From: Pseudomonadota bacterium
GTDB lineage: Bacteria > Pseudomonadota > Alphaproteobacteria > Caulobacterales > Caulobacteraceae
Reading direction: 5' to 3'
Assembly (NCBI GenBank): GCA_023428785.1
Contig: JAEYWU010000021.1
Span: 1-16,924, forward strand
DNA length: 16,924 nt
Positions within the stretch are counted from its first letter, which is position 1; each line of letters opens with the position of its first letter. Below, piece by piece: positions 7,667 through 14,194 of this stretch. The notes below the pieces were generated by a model, which saw only the letters and a list, made by a program, of their open reading frames with translations, made no database searches and was not told the origin of the DNA. Both the position numbers and the translations under genes were made by a program.

Positions 7667-8443
7667 TCAGCCACACCGCCCGATCACGCCGTGGGCCCGG
7701 TCCATGGTCTGCGGGCCGCCCTCGGTGACGGCCAGAGTCCAGCCGTGGTGCGAGGCCAGAGTGCGGCGACGCCCCTGCCCTTCGCCGGCGTCGCCGCCGG
7801 CGGTGACTGAAAAAACACGGCCTTGGGCGAGGCTGGCGGGGTCCATGCGGCCGACGCAGAGCGCCACAGGCGTGCCGCGCGCGTCGTCCAGGCTCTCGAA
7901 GACCCACAGGTCGGGGTAGTCGCGCTCCAGATCCATCCACCAAGGGTGATCCGCCGACAGGTTCAGGACCGCCACCGTATTGCCGAGCCGCGCCGCATCC
8001 AGCGCCGCCTTGGGATTGGCGACGCCCATGTAGGTCACCTGCGAGCCGAAGCGCTGGCGGGCGCGGTCCCAGGTCCGGCCATCCTCGGCGCTGCGCCACA
8101 GGGCGACGCTGATCGTGCCCTGCTGGGCCAGACCCGCCGCGATGACCTCGCGCCAGATTGGGCCGACGGCCGGACGGGTCAGTTCGGTGGCCTTGCCCAT
8201 CAGCCGGTCCAGAACCGCGGCCTCGCGGTCGGGCCGCAGGTTCAGGTGCGGGCCGTGCGGCGCATCCTTGGCCTTGCCGACGCGCCGTGCGATCTCAAGG
8301 CGGCGGTTCAGCAGGTCCAGCATCTGTTCGTCGATGCGGTCGATCTCGTGACGCAGCGCCTGCAGCGTCAGCTGCTCGGGGCTCAGGTCGTTGGCGGGGG
8401 CGGTATCTTGCGCCTCTTGCTGGGCGCGGGTGTTCGTAAGCAT
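7667..8443 (-). CDS. AroQ-type chorismate mutase with unusual C-terminal extension
   Basis: Residues 26-108 are an AroQ chorismate mutase domain, converting chorismate to prephenate for phenylalanine and tyrosine synthesis. Expected active-site residues are present at E. coli-like spacing: R31, R48, K59, R73/E74 and Q107 or Q108. The remaining ~150 residues do not match a usual monofunctional mutase. I see weak resemblance to the prephenate dehydratase and ACT parts of bifunctional P-proteins: ISVALW then RFGSQVTYMGVANPKAALDA (131-150), and TPVALCVGRMDPA...GRVFSV (191-213) resembling the dehydratase end and start of an ACT domain. The middle of a dehydratase, including the catalytic TRF motif, is absent. 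Inference: a degenerate P-protein remnant kept as a regulatory domain. The only start is ATG at 8443, preceded by CCTCCC rather than a ribosome binding site. A Phe/Tyr-rich leader frame lies upstream. It is convergent with phaC. Confidence 0.88.
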   Translation of the reverse strand: MLTNTRAQQEAQDTAPANDLSPEQLTLQALRHEIDRIDEQMLDLLNRRLEIARRVGKAKDAPHGPHLNLRPDREAAVLDRLMGKATELTRPAVGPIWREVIAAGLAQQGTISVALWRSAEDGRTWDRARQRFGSQVTYMGVANPKAALDAARLGNTVAVLNLSADHPWWMDLERDYPDLWVFESLDDARGTPVALCVGRMDPASLAQGRVFSVTAGGDAGEGQGRRRTLASHHGWTLAVTEGGPQTMDRAHGVIGRCG

Positions 8444-8479
8444 GGGAGGTCTCGGATTTCGAATTCGGGATACGGGTTC

Positions 8480-8577
8480 ACGGCCGCTTTTCTGTTGAAG
8501 CGGTCGCCGGAGAGGTCAGGTTCTTAGAAAGACAGCCCTCAGCCGGCGTATCGAAACGCGAAGCCAAAATAATACGC
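8480..8577 (-). promoter_or_regulatory. putative attenuator: three overlapping stem-loops
   Basis: On the minus strand three helices occur in order and share strands. Helix 1:2 pairs GCGTAT (8577-8572) with ATACGC (8551-8546), enclosing several Phe/Tyr codons. Helix 2:3 pairs CGCCGG (8548-8543) with CCGGCG (8510-8505) and continues as GAGG (8540-8537) with CCTC (8515-8512). Helix 3:4 pairs CCGCTT (8503-8498) with AAGCGG (8489-8484), with outer pairs reaching 8506 and 8481 around one mismatch. Thus 1:2 and 2:3 are mutually exclusive, and 2:3 competes with the outer part of 3:4. Helix 3:4 is not followed by a U run, so it is not a classical intrinsic terminator; control could be Rho-dependent or translational. 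Confidence 0.45.
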
Positions 8578-8628
8578 GCGACCGAACCCAAAGGCGGGAC
8601 GGGACAAGATGTCAGCGCGCGTAAGCAT
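8539..8628 (-). CDS. putative Phe/Tyr-rich leader peptide upstream of chorismate mutase
   Basis: A 29-codon frame with an ATG at 8628-8626 and TGA at 8541-8539. GAGG lies 8 bases before the ATG, a good ribosome binding site. The peptide begins MLTRADILSRPA. Its second half contains five Phe (residues 13, 15, 21, 23, 25) and three Tyr (19, 20, 27), including the run YYFGFAF. Three of five Phe codons are TTT and two of three Tyr codons are TAT, which are minority codons in this GC-rich genome. Such a peptide ahead of a gene that makes prephenate, the precursor of both amino acids, is the hallmark of ribosome-mediated attenuation, as with pheL of enterobacteria. It starts 69 bases after the dehydratase stop and ends 95 bases before the mutase start. 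No database match was tested. Confidence 0.7.
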   Translation of the reverse strand: MLTRADILSRPAFGFGRAYYFGFAFRYAG

Positions 8629-8697
8629 CGAGATAGCCTCGTCGGCGGGATGCCGACCCGGGCATTGGCGGGTCAAACCGCTCCCTTCGTCAAGTGA

Positions 8698-9243
8698 TCA
8701 GCGTTCCAGAACGACGAAACGCGTCCGATTATCGGCTGAATCCTGCATGTCGTGGCGCAGAATCCTCAGATCGTAGATCTCCGCCGCGACCGCCGGGGCG
8801 ATAGCGGCCCGGCTGGGATCGCCCGACTGGGCCACCAGTTCGGCCGCGCCGGCAGTGTCATAGGCCTCAATCGCCTCCAGCCCGAGTTCGTGGATCAGCA
8901 CCTTGCACTGGCCCAGCGCCACCGGATGGCTCTCGACGGTCTTGATATCCTGAAGCCGGGCGCCCGGCAGCCCCATCAGCATCTGGCGGACCGGCCGCCA
9001 GGCCTCGCCGACGATCTTCAGGCCGTGTTCCTCGATCAGCCGATTGGGCTCGGGCAGCAGGCCGACTGTCGAGTTTTCAACCGGGATCAGGGCACAGTCG
9101 CACGCGCCCGACGCCACCGCTCCAATCGCCTCGGCGAAGGTGGCGTAGCCCCGGGGCTCGTCCCACGGCCGTAAGGCCAGACAGGCCTCATAGCTGAAGG
9201 AGCCGCGCGCTCCTTGAAAGGCGACCTTGCCCGCCGGGTTCAC
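8698..9243 (-). CDS. pheA: prephenate dehydratase lacking an ACT domain
   Basis: The enzyme converts prephenate to phenylpyruvate, the committed step to phenylalanine. The 181-residue product from the GTG at 9243 covers one full dehydratase domain: KVAFQGARGSFSYEA at the start, IPVENSTVG at about 53-61, VESHPVALGQC near 103-113, DTAGAAELV near 129-137, and the C-terminal catalytic NRTRF with T174. It ends there, six residues beyond the motif. The ~90-residue ACT domain that usually gives phenylalanine feedback is absent, and I see none in the next 250 bases in any frame. The GTG overlaps the stop codon of the DAHP synthase gene (GTGA), so the two are co-transcribed and probably translationally coupled. 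An upstream extension of the frame to 9399 is only a shadow of the DAHP synthase gene. Confidence 0.92.
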   Translation of the reverse strand: MNPAGKVAFQGARGSFSYEACLALRPWDEPRGYATFAEAIGAVASGACDCALIPVENSTVGLLPEPNRLIEEHGLKIVGEAWRPVRQMLMGLPGARLQDIKTVESHPVALGQCKVLIHELGLEAIEAYDTAGAAELVAQSGDPSRAAIAPAVAAEIYDLRILRHDMQDSADNRTRFVVLER

Positions 9244-10613
9244 GCGGCCTCCGACCGCTTCGTCCGGGCCGCCTTGAGGCGCTCGGCAACGAGGAAGGCC
9301 AACTCCAGCGCCTGGTCCGCGTTCAGGCGCGGATCGCAGTGGGTGTGATAGCGGCTCGACAGGTCGTCCTCGGTCAGGGCCTGGGCCCCACCGATGCATT
9401 CGGTCACATCCTGACCGGTCATTTCCAGATGGACGCCGCCGGGGTGCACGCCCTCGGCCTCGGCCACATCGATGAAGCCGCGCACCTCGCCCAGGATCCG
9501 CTCGAACGGGCGGGTCTTGAAGCCGTTGTGCGCCTTCTGGGTGTTGCCGTGCATCGGGTCGATCGACCAGACAACCTTCTTGCCCTCGCGCTTGGTCGCC
9601 GCCATCAGCGCCGGCAGCCGCTCGCCGACCTTGTCGAAGCCGAAGCGGCCGATCAGCGTCAGCCGGCCCGGCTCATTGCCCGGGTTCAGGGCGTCGATCA
9701 GGCGCAGCAGGTCTTCCGGCTCCATCGTCGGCCCGCACTTCAGACCGATCGGGTTCCTGATCCCGCGCATGAACTCAATGTGGGCGCCGTCCAGCTGACG
9801 GGTCCGTTCGCCGATCCACAGCATGTGGGCCGAGGTGTCGAACCACTCGCCGGTCGACGGCTCGACCCGCGTCAGGGCCTCCTCGACATTCAGCAGCAGG
9901 GCCTCGTGGCTGGTGAAGAACTCCACGCGCGAGATGTCCGGATGCGATTCCGGGGTCACACCCACGGCCCGCATGAAGTCCAGGCTCTCGCCGATCTTGT
10001 CGGTCAGTTCGCGGTAGCGCGCCGAATAGCCCGCCTCGTGGGCGCGGTTCAGCGTCCAGCGGTGGATGTTGTGCAGGTCCGCAAAGCCGCCTTCCGCGAA
10101 CGACCGCAGGAGGTTCAGGGTGGCGCTGGACTGGTGATAGGCCTTCAGCAGGCGGTTCGGGTCCGGGATGCGTTCCCGAGACTCAAAGGCCATGCCGTTG
10201 ATGATGTCGCCGCGATAGCTGGGCAGCTCGACATCACCGATCTGCTCGACCGGCGACGAGCGCGGCTTGGCGAACTGACCCGCGATCCGGCCGACCTTCA
10301 CCACCGGCTTGCCGCCCGCGAAAGTCAGCACGACCGCCATCTGCAGGATCAGGCGGAAGGTGTCGCGGATATTGTCGGTCGAGAACTCCTTGAAGCTCTC
10401 GGCGCAGTCGCCGCCCTGCAGCAGGAAGGCGCGGCCGGCCTCGACCTCGGCCAGACGGCTGGTCAGGCGGCGCGCCTCGCCCGCGAAAACCAGCGGCGGA
10501 AAGGCCCGCAGTTCGTCCTCGGCGGCCTGGAGCGCGGACGTGTCCGGATAGTCCGTCGGCATCTGGCTGACGGGCTTTTCTCTCCAGCTACGGGGCGTCC
10601 AACGCGTATTCAT
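9240..10613 (-). CDS. aroG: class II 3-deoxy-7-phosphoheptulonate (DAHP) synthase
   Basis: This enzyme condenses phosphoenolpyruvate and erythrose 4-phosphate, the first step of the shikimate pathway. The 457-residue protein is of the class II (plant/mycobacterial) type. It begins with the family's WTPRSWR segment, has GGDCAESF at 67-74, RSSPVE near 118-123, IRNPIGLKCGP near 285-295, DPMHGNT near 352-358 and GGVHLEMTGQDVTECIGG near 392-409. Metal ligands by family comparison are C70, H355, E397 and D427; their spacing matches the M. tuberculosis enzyme closely. The ATG at 10613 is fixed by the conserved N-terminus and has no convincing ribosome binding site. The promoter just upstream suggests a leaderless mRNA. 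The stop overlaps the dehydratase start, giving a Phe-oriented unit. The symbol aroG is used loosely, as E. coli AroG is class I. Confidence 0.97.
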   Translation of the reverse strand: MNTRWTPRSWREKPVSQMPTDYPDTSALQAAEDELRAFPPLVFAGEARRLTSRLAEVEAGRAFLLQGGDCAESFKEFSTDNIRDTFRLILQMAVVLTFAGGKPVVKVGRIAGQFAKPRSSPVEQIGDVELPSYRGDIINGMAFESRERIPDPNRLLKAYHQSSATLNLLRSFAEGGFADLHNIHRWTLNRAHEAGYSARYRELTDKIGESLDFMRAVGVTPESHPDISRVEFFTSHEALLLNVEEALTRVEPSTGEWFDTSAHMLWIGERTRQLDGAHIEFMRGIRNPIGLKCGPTMEPEDLLRLIDALNPGNEPGRLTLIGRFGFDKVGERLPALMAATKREGKKVVWSIDPMHGNTQKAHNGFKTRPFERILGEVRGFIDVAEAEGVHPGGVHLEMTGQDVTECIGGAQALTEDDLSSRYHTHCDPRLNADQALELAFLVAERLKAARTKRSEAA

Positions 10614-10619
10614 GTCCGC

Positions 10620-10648
10620 TATCTAGGCTCACTCAGGTTAAGCCTCAA
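10620..10648 (-). promoter_or_regulatory. promoter of the DAHP synthase gene, probably leaderless
   Basis: On the minus strand, TTGAGGC (10648-10642) and CCTAGATA (10627-10620) are separated by 14 bases, fitting the Caulobacter consensus TTGACGS-N10-14-GCTANAWC at 6 of 7 and 6 of 7 informative positions. Only six bases separate the -10 element from the ATG, so transcription should start at or within a base or two of the initiating A. The -35 overlaps the last codons of the upstream membrane-protein gene. Confidence 0.6.
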
Positions 10649-11828
10649 TCATCGTGTCGTATTTGGGCGCGAATCTGGCGTCCGAAATCATGACCCAGAT
10701 GGCTGTCAGGGCCCCCAGACCCAGCCACCACTCCTGCCAGACCCCGAAACTGAGCGCGCCGATGGTGAAATAGGTGGCAGCTGCCGCCACGCCCTGAGGT
10801 CCGATACGGCTCGCGGCCCTGGTCACGGCGAACCAGGCCCCGGCGAACAGGACGGCGCCGGCCAGGCCCAGCTCCAGCCACACCTGCAACGGCGCGGAAT
10901 GGGGGTGCAGCATGAAGGGCTGGAAGGCCCGGCTGGCGTCCAGGCCCCAGCCGAACAGCGGATGGCGCAGCGTCTGCTCCGCGGTAAAGGCCCAGATATC
11001 CAGCCGCGCGGCCCAGGAGGCGCCCAGCCGCCCGCCGGCCCATTCCATCACCGGCGCCGCGGCCAGGACCACCCACGGCGCCAGCAGGATCACGGCGGCC
11101 ACAGCGGCGCCCAGCACCATCCCGGCCCGCTCGCCCAGCCGCCGCGCCAGCCACCAGACCACCCCGCCCATGAGAACCGCCGCCACGGGCGCCCAGGTAT
11201 GGAGCAGGATCGGCGCTCCGATGACCGCCAGCGTCAGGACGACGATCGCACGCTTCCACCCGCGGTGAGCCATCATGGTGACGGCGGGCCAGTACATCAG
11301 GGCCAGAGAATACGTCCCCTGGGCCACATTCTTGCGTTCCAGATCCGGTCGCATGCCATCGCCGGAAGCCTGGGTGATCAGATGATACAGGCGCGTCCCC
11401 CACGCTCCTTCAAGCAGGAGGACCGCCCCCAGAGCCGTCGCCCCGACCATGAAGACCAGGCCCAGCCGTTTCATCGTCGCGACCGGAAGCCGGGCCGCGA
11501 TCCCGACCAGCACGGCGTAGAGGCCGGCGTTCATGACCAGCTTGCCCCAGGTCTGGCTCTCAGCGTCGGCATAGTCCTGGACCGGACCATGCGAGGCGAA
11601 GACCGGGCTCCACAGGGTCGCGGCCAGGCCATAGAGCAGGAACAGCAGAAGCGCTGTCCAGGTCACGCTGGGCTTCGAGGAGCGGAACAGCGGGATCAGG
11701 ATGATAGCCGCGATCGGCGTGAAGGCCGCCAGGCCGAAGGGCCAAAGATACGCCGTCAACGGCGTGATCGCGATCAGGGCCAGAAAGACCCAGCTGGCGT
11801 AAGGCGCGCCCCCCTCAGGCCGTGTCAT
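10638..11828 (-). CDS. O-antigen ligase family membrane protein
   Basis: This 396-residue, strongly hydrophobic protein has about ten or more predicted membrane segments. It carries the features of the Wzy_C/WaaL family: a periplasmic loop with GDGMRPDLERKNVAQG, the motif RHPLFGWG, and HPHSAPLQVWLELG near the C-terminal part. This last motif matches the conserved H-x-H/N-x-x-L-Q-x-W-x-E-x-G of O-antigen ligases and polymerases. The family transfers or polymerises undecaprenyl-linked glycans on the periplasmic face of the inner membrane; ligase and polymerase cannot be told apart from sequence. No other lipopolysaccharide genes are nearby. The start ATG at 11828 overlaps the glutathione reductase stop as ATGA, indicating translational coupling. 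The longer frame to 11921 is a shadow of that gene. Confidence 0.88.
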   Translation of the reverse strand: MTRPEGGAPYASWVFLALIAITPLTAYLWPFGLAAFTPIAAIILIPLFRSSKPSVTWTALLLFLLYGLAATLWSPVFASHGPVQDYADAESQTWGKLVMNAGLYAVLVGIAARLPVATMKRLGLVFMVGATALGAVLLLEGAWGTRLYHLITQASGDGMRPDLERKNVAQGTYSLALMYWPAVTMMAHRGWKRAIVVLTLAVIGAPILLHTWAPVAAVLMGGVVWWLARRLGERAGMVLGAAVAAVILLAPWVVLAAAPVMEWAGGRLGASWAARLDIWAFTAEQTLRHPLFGWGLDASRAFQPFMLHPHSAPLQVWLELGLAGAVLFAGAWFAVTRAASRIGPQGVAAAATYFTIGALSFGVWQEWWLGLGALTAIWVMISDARFAPKYDTMIEA

Positions 11829-13219
11829 TCGGCGGCCTGCAGCGTCGGGTCCTGATATTTCTCGCGCAATGTCACCAGCTCTTCGGCCGCCGTCGGATGC
11901 AGCGCGCAGGTCGCATCCCACTGGGCCTTGGTCAGGCCCGCCTTCACCGCGATCCCGGCCAGCTGGATCATCTCCGGCCCGTCCGGCCCGACGATGTGGA
12001 CGCCCACGACCACATTGTTGTCGGCCCGCACGATCAGCTTCATCAACATGCGTTCCTCGCCACCCGCGAAGGCGTAGCGCATCGACCGGAAGCGGGTCAT
12101 GTAGACGTCGACCTTGCCGTACTTCTGGCGAGCGTCATGCTCGCTCAGGCCGACCACGCCGACCGGCGGCTGCGAGAAGACGGCGGTCGGGATGTCCGCA
12201 TAATCCATCTTCGTCGGATTGTTCTTGAAGGCGGTTTCGACAAAAGCCACGGCCTCGCGGATAGCGACCGGCGTCAGGTTGAACCGGTCGGTCACGTCGC
12301 CGACGGCCCAGATGTTGTCGGCCGTCGTGCGCGAATATTCGTCGACCTTGATGGCCCCCTGCTCGTTCAGCTCCACCCCGGCAGTCTCCAGGCCCAGGCC
12401 CTTCACATGGGGCTCGCGGCCGGTGGCGAACATCACCACGTCGGTCTCCAGCTCCATGCCGTTCTTCAGCTTGTTGATCAGCCCGCTTTCGCTCTGCTCG
12501 ATCGCCTCGTGCTCGCAGCCCAGGATCACCTTGATGCCGCGCTTCTGAATCTGGTCGGCGAGATGGGCGCGGACGTCATCGTCGAAGCCACGCAGAATGT
12601 TGGGGCCGCGATAAATCAGGGTCGTCTCGACGCCCAGACCAGCGAAGATGCCTGCGAACTCCACCGCGATATAGCCGCCGCCCGCGATCAGAATCCTCTT
12701 CGGCAGTTCCGGCAGATGGAAGGCCTCTTCCGAGGTGATGGCGTGCTCGATACCCGGCAGATCGGCCGGAACCCACGGCCGGCCGCCCGTCGCGATCAGG
12801 ATCTGGTCGGCCGTGATGGTCCGGTTTTCCTGGCCTTCCTTGGTCACCTCGACCGTATGGGCGTCCTTCAGGACCGCGCGGCCATGCACCAGATCTGCGC
12901 CCGCCTTGGCCAGATTGGCGGCATAGATGCCCGACAGCCGCGCGATCTCGACGTCCTTGGACTCGATGAACCTGGGCCAGTCGAAGCTCGCTTCGCCGAC
13001 GGTCCAGCCGTACCCCTCCGCGATCTTGAATTCGTGCGCGAAGTCAGAGGCATAGACCATGAACTTCTTGGGCACGCAGCCCCGGATCACGCAGGTGCCG
13101 CCAACCCGGTACTCCTCGGCCACCGCGACCCGCTTGCCTTCCAGCGCCGCCAGCCGCGCGGCCCGCACTCCGCCGGAGCCCGCGCCGATGACGAAGAGGT
13201 CGTAGTCGTAGGTGGGCAT
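11825..13219 (-). CDS. gor: glutathione-disulfide reductase
   Basis: This cytosolic homodimeric flavoenzyme reduces oxidised glutathione with NADPH. The 464-residue protein has the FAD-binding IGAGSGG at 11-17 and the redox-active disulfide in GGTCVIRGCVPKK, with C43 and C48. The second nucleotide-binding motif is AGGGYIAVEFAG, followed by the YRG...LRGFD arginines that favour NADPH. The C-terminal HPTAAEE has catalytic H441 and E446. The CVIRGC disulfide, instead of the CVNVGC of enterobacterial and human enzymes, is common in alphaproteobacterial and plant-type glutathione reductases. The start at 13219 matches the family N-terminus; upstream sequence shows no clear ribosome binding site. 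It is the first gene of a pair with the O-antigen ligase-like gene, an odd functional partner. Confidence 0.96.
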   Translation of the reverse strand: MPTYDYDLFVIGAGSGGVRAARLAALEGKRVAVAEEYRVGGTCVIRGCVPKKFMVYASDFAHEFKIAEGYGWTVGEASFDWPRFIESKDVEIARLSGIYAANLAKAGADLVHGRAVLKDAHTVEVTKEGQENRTITADQILIATGGRPWVPADLPGIEHAITSEEAFHLPELPKRILIAGGGYIAVEFAGIFAGLGVETTLIYRGPNILRGFDDDVRAHLADQIQKRGIKVILGCEHEAIEQSESGLINKLKNGMELETDVVMFATGREPHVKGLGLETAGVELNEQGAIKVDEYSRTTADNIWAVGDVTDRFNLTPVAIREAVAFVETAFKNNPTKMDYADIPTAVFSQPPVGVVGLSEHDARQKYGKVDVYMTRFRSMRYAFAGGEERMLMKLIVRADNNVVVGVHIVGPDGPEMIQLAGIAVKAGLTKAQWDATCALHPTAAEELVTLREKYQDPTLQAAE

Positions 13220-13258
13220 GGGGGCGTCTCGTTTCGGCGGCGGGAGGACTTGGCCCTC

Positions 13259-13266
13259 TATCTAGG
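13259..13266 (-). promoter_or_regulatory. possible -10 element for gor
   Basis: The minus-strand octamer CCTAGATA is identical to the -10 element found ahead of the DAHP synthase gene. It would give a start near 13252 and a leader of about 32 bases. No good -35 is visible at the right distance, so the call is weak. Confidence 0.28.
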
Positions 13267-13384
13267 CGCGCTCTGGCGCGAAATCACCCACCTACCGTTC
13301 TTCCCAAAGATTGCCCGAGTGAGCGGAGGCAAGGGCTGATGAAATCGCCGTAACCCGCATCCGCAGGGCCCCCTCGCCGCCTCT

Positions 13385-13403
13385 CCCCTGAACAACTCAG
13401 GGG
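13385..13403 (+). promoter_or_regulatory. hairpin sequestering the ribosome binding site of the CPBP protease gene
   Basis: CCCCTGA (13385-13391) pairs perfectly with TCAGGGG (13397-13403) around a 5-base loop. The 3' arm contains the AGGGG ribosome binding site, five bases before the ATG at 13409. Translation would require opening of the stem. No U tract follows, so it is not a typical terminator. Confidence 0.55.
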
Positions 13404-13408
13404 AACCC

Positions 13409-14128
13409 ATGCCCAACGCCCTCGTCTCCGTCCTGGCCGTCGCCGGGATCATCCTCGCCGCCTGCGCGGTCGGCGCGGTCCTGCATCGCGGCCGCGTCTA
13501 TTGGGGGTGGATCATCGCCGCGCTCGGCCTGGTGATCGTCCACGACGCCCTGCTGACCAACGGTTGGGGCCTGATCCCCATTCCGGGCGTCGGCGAGACC
13601 TGGAACTGGACGGGCAAGATGCTCGCCCTAGTCGGCTCGCTGGCCGTCGCGGCCCATCCGGCGTTAGGGCTGCGGCGATCGGGCGTCACCCTGGCCCAGG
13701 ATCGGCGCGGCCTGACCGGCGCCCTGATCGTCTCGGGCCTGCTCGTCCTGATCTTCGGCGGGCTGGCGATCTGGATGGGCGGCGAAGGCGGCTCGACGGA
13801 GGACTTCGCCTTCCAGCTCACCATGCCGGGGCTGGAGGAAGAGCTCTTCTATCGCGGCGTCCTGCTTCTGATGCTCAACGAGGCCTTCGAGCGGCCCCTG
13901 CGCATCCTCGGTGCTCCGATGGGTTGGGCCGCGGTCGTGACCAGCCTCGCCTTCGGTATCGACCATGCTTTCGGTTACGGCGCGGAGGGCTTCAGCTTCG
14001 ATCCCCTGACCCTCGCCCTCACCGGCGGCCCGGCCCTGATTCTCGTCTGGCTCCGCGAAAAGACCGGCAGCCTCCTGCTGCCCGTCCTGCTCCACAACTA
14101 CGCCAATGTGATCTTCATGGCGGTGTGA
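13409..14128 (+). CDS. CPBP-family intramembrane metalloprotease
   Basis: This 239-residue polytopic inner-membrane protein has about six to seven hydrophobic segments. The family (CAAX protease/bacteriocin-processing, Abi) motifs are present: EELFYR with E144, E145 and R149; FGIDH with H186; and LLHNYAN with H229 and N230. These residues form the intramembrane active site in the family. In bacteria the members have varied roles, including processing of membrane proteins or peptides, and the substrate here cannot be guessed. No bacteriocin or peptide gene is adjacent. The ATG at 13409 has AGGGG five bases upstream, held inside a hairpin. It is transcribed divergently from gor across a 189-base gap, in which I found no clear plus-strand promoter. 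Confidence 0.9.
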   Translation: MPNALVSVLAVAGIILAACAVGAVLHRGRVYWGWIIAALGLVIVHDALLTNGWGLIPIPGVGETWNWTGKMLALVGSLAVAAHPALGLRRSGVTLAQDRRGLTGALIVSGLLVLIFGGLAIWMGGEGGSTEDFAFQLTMPGLEEELFYRGVLLLMLNEAFERPLRILGAPMGWAAVVTSLAFGIDHAFGYGAEGFSFDPLTLALTGGPALILVWLREKTGSLLLPVLLHNYANVIFMAV

Positions 14129-14194
14129 GGGCGCTGCGCTCCCGTTCGTCGACGCGGCATTGCAGTAAGGTGGTTCAGATGAGAGCGTGAAGGA

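Noticed and set aside
7806..7811. Run of six A (six T on the coding strand) in the chorismate mutase gene, as a possible frameshift site
   Set aside because: The frame continues normally with no alternative-frame product of interest, and no downstream stimulatory structure was noticed.
8641..8674. Two small overlapping hairpins (GTCGGC/GCCGAC and GACCCG/CGGGTC) between the dehydratase stop and the leader peptide
   Set aside because: Neither is followed by a U tract and each is only 6 bp. They may be part of the leader RNA fold or chance, so no terminator is called.
8671..8693. TTGACG and TTGACC as -35 elements for the leader peptide
   Set aside because: No acceptable -10 element lies at the right distance, so a separate promoter cannot be called; readthrough from the DAHP synthase promoter is equally possible.
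9339..11855. Very long plus-strand open frame opposite DAHP synthase and the O-antigen ligase-like gene (838 codons)
   Set aside because: Same shadow pattern: it crosses two real genes and their junction, and its second half is low-complexity Arg/Gln/Pro/His.
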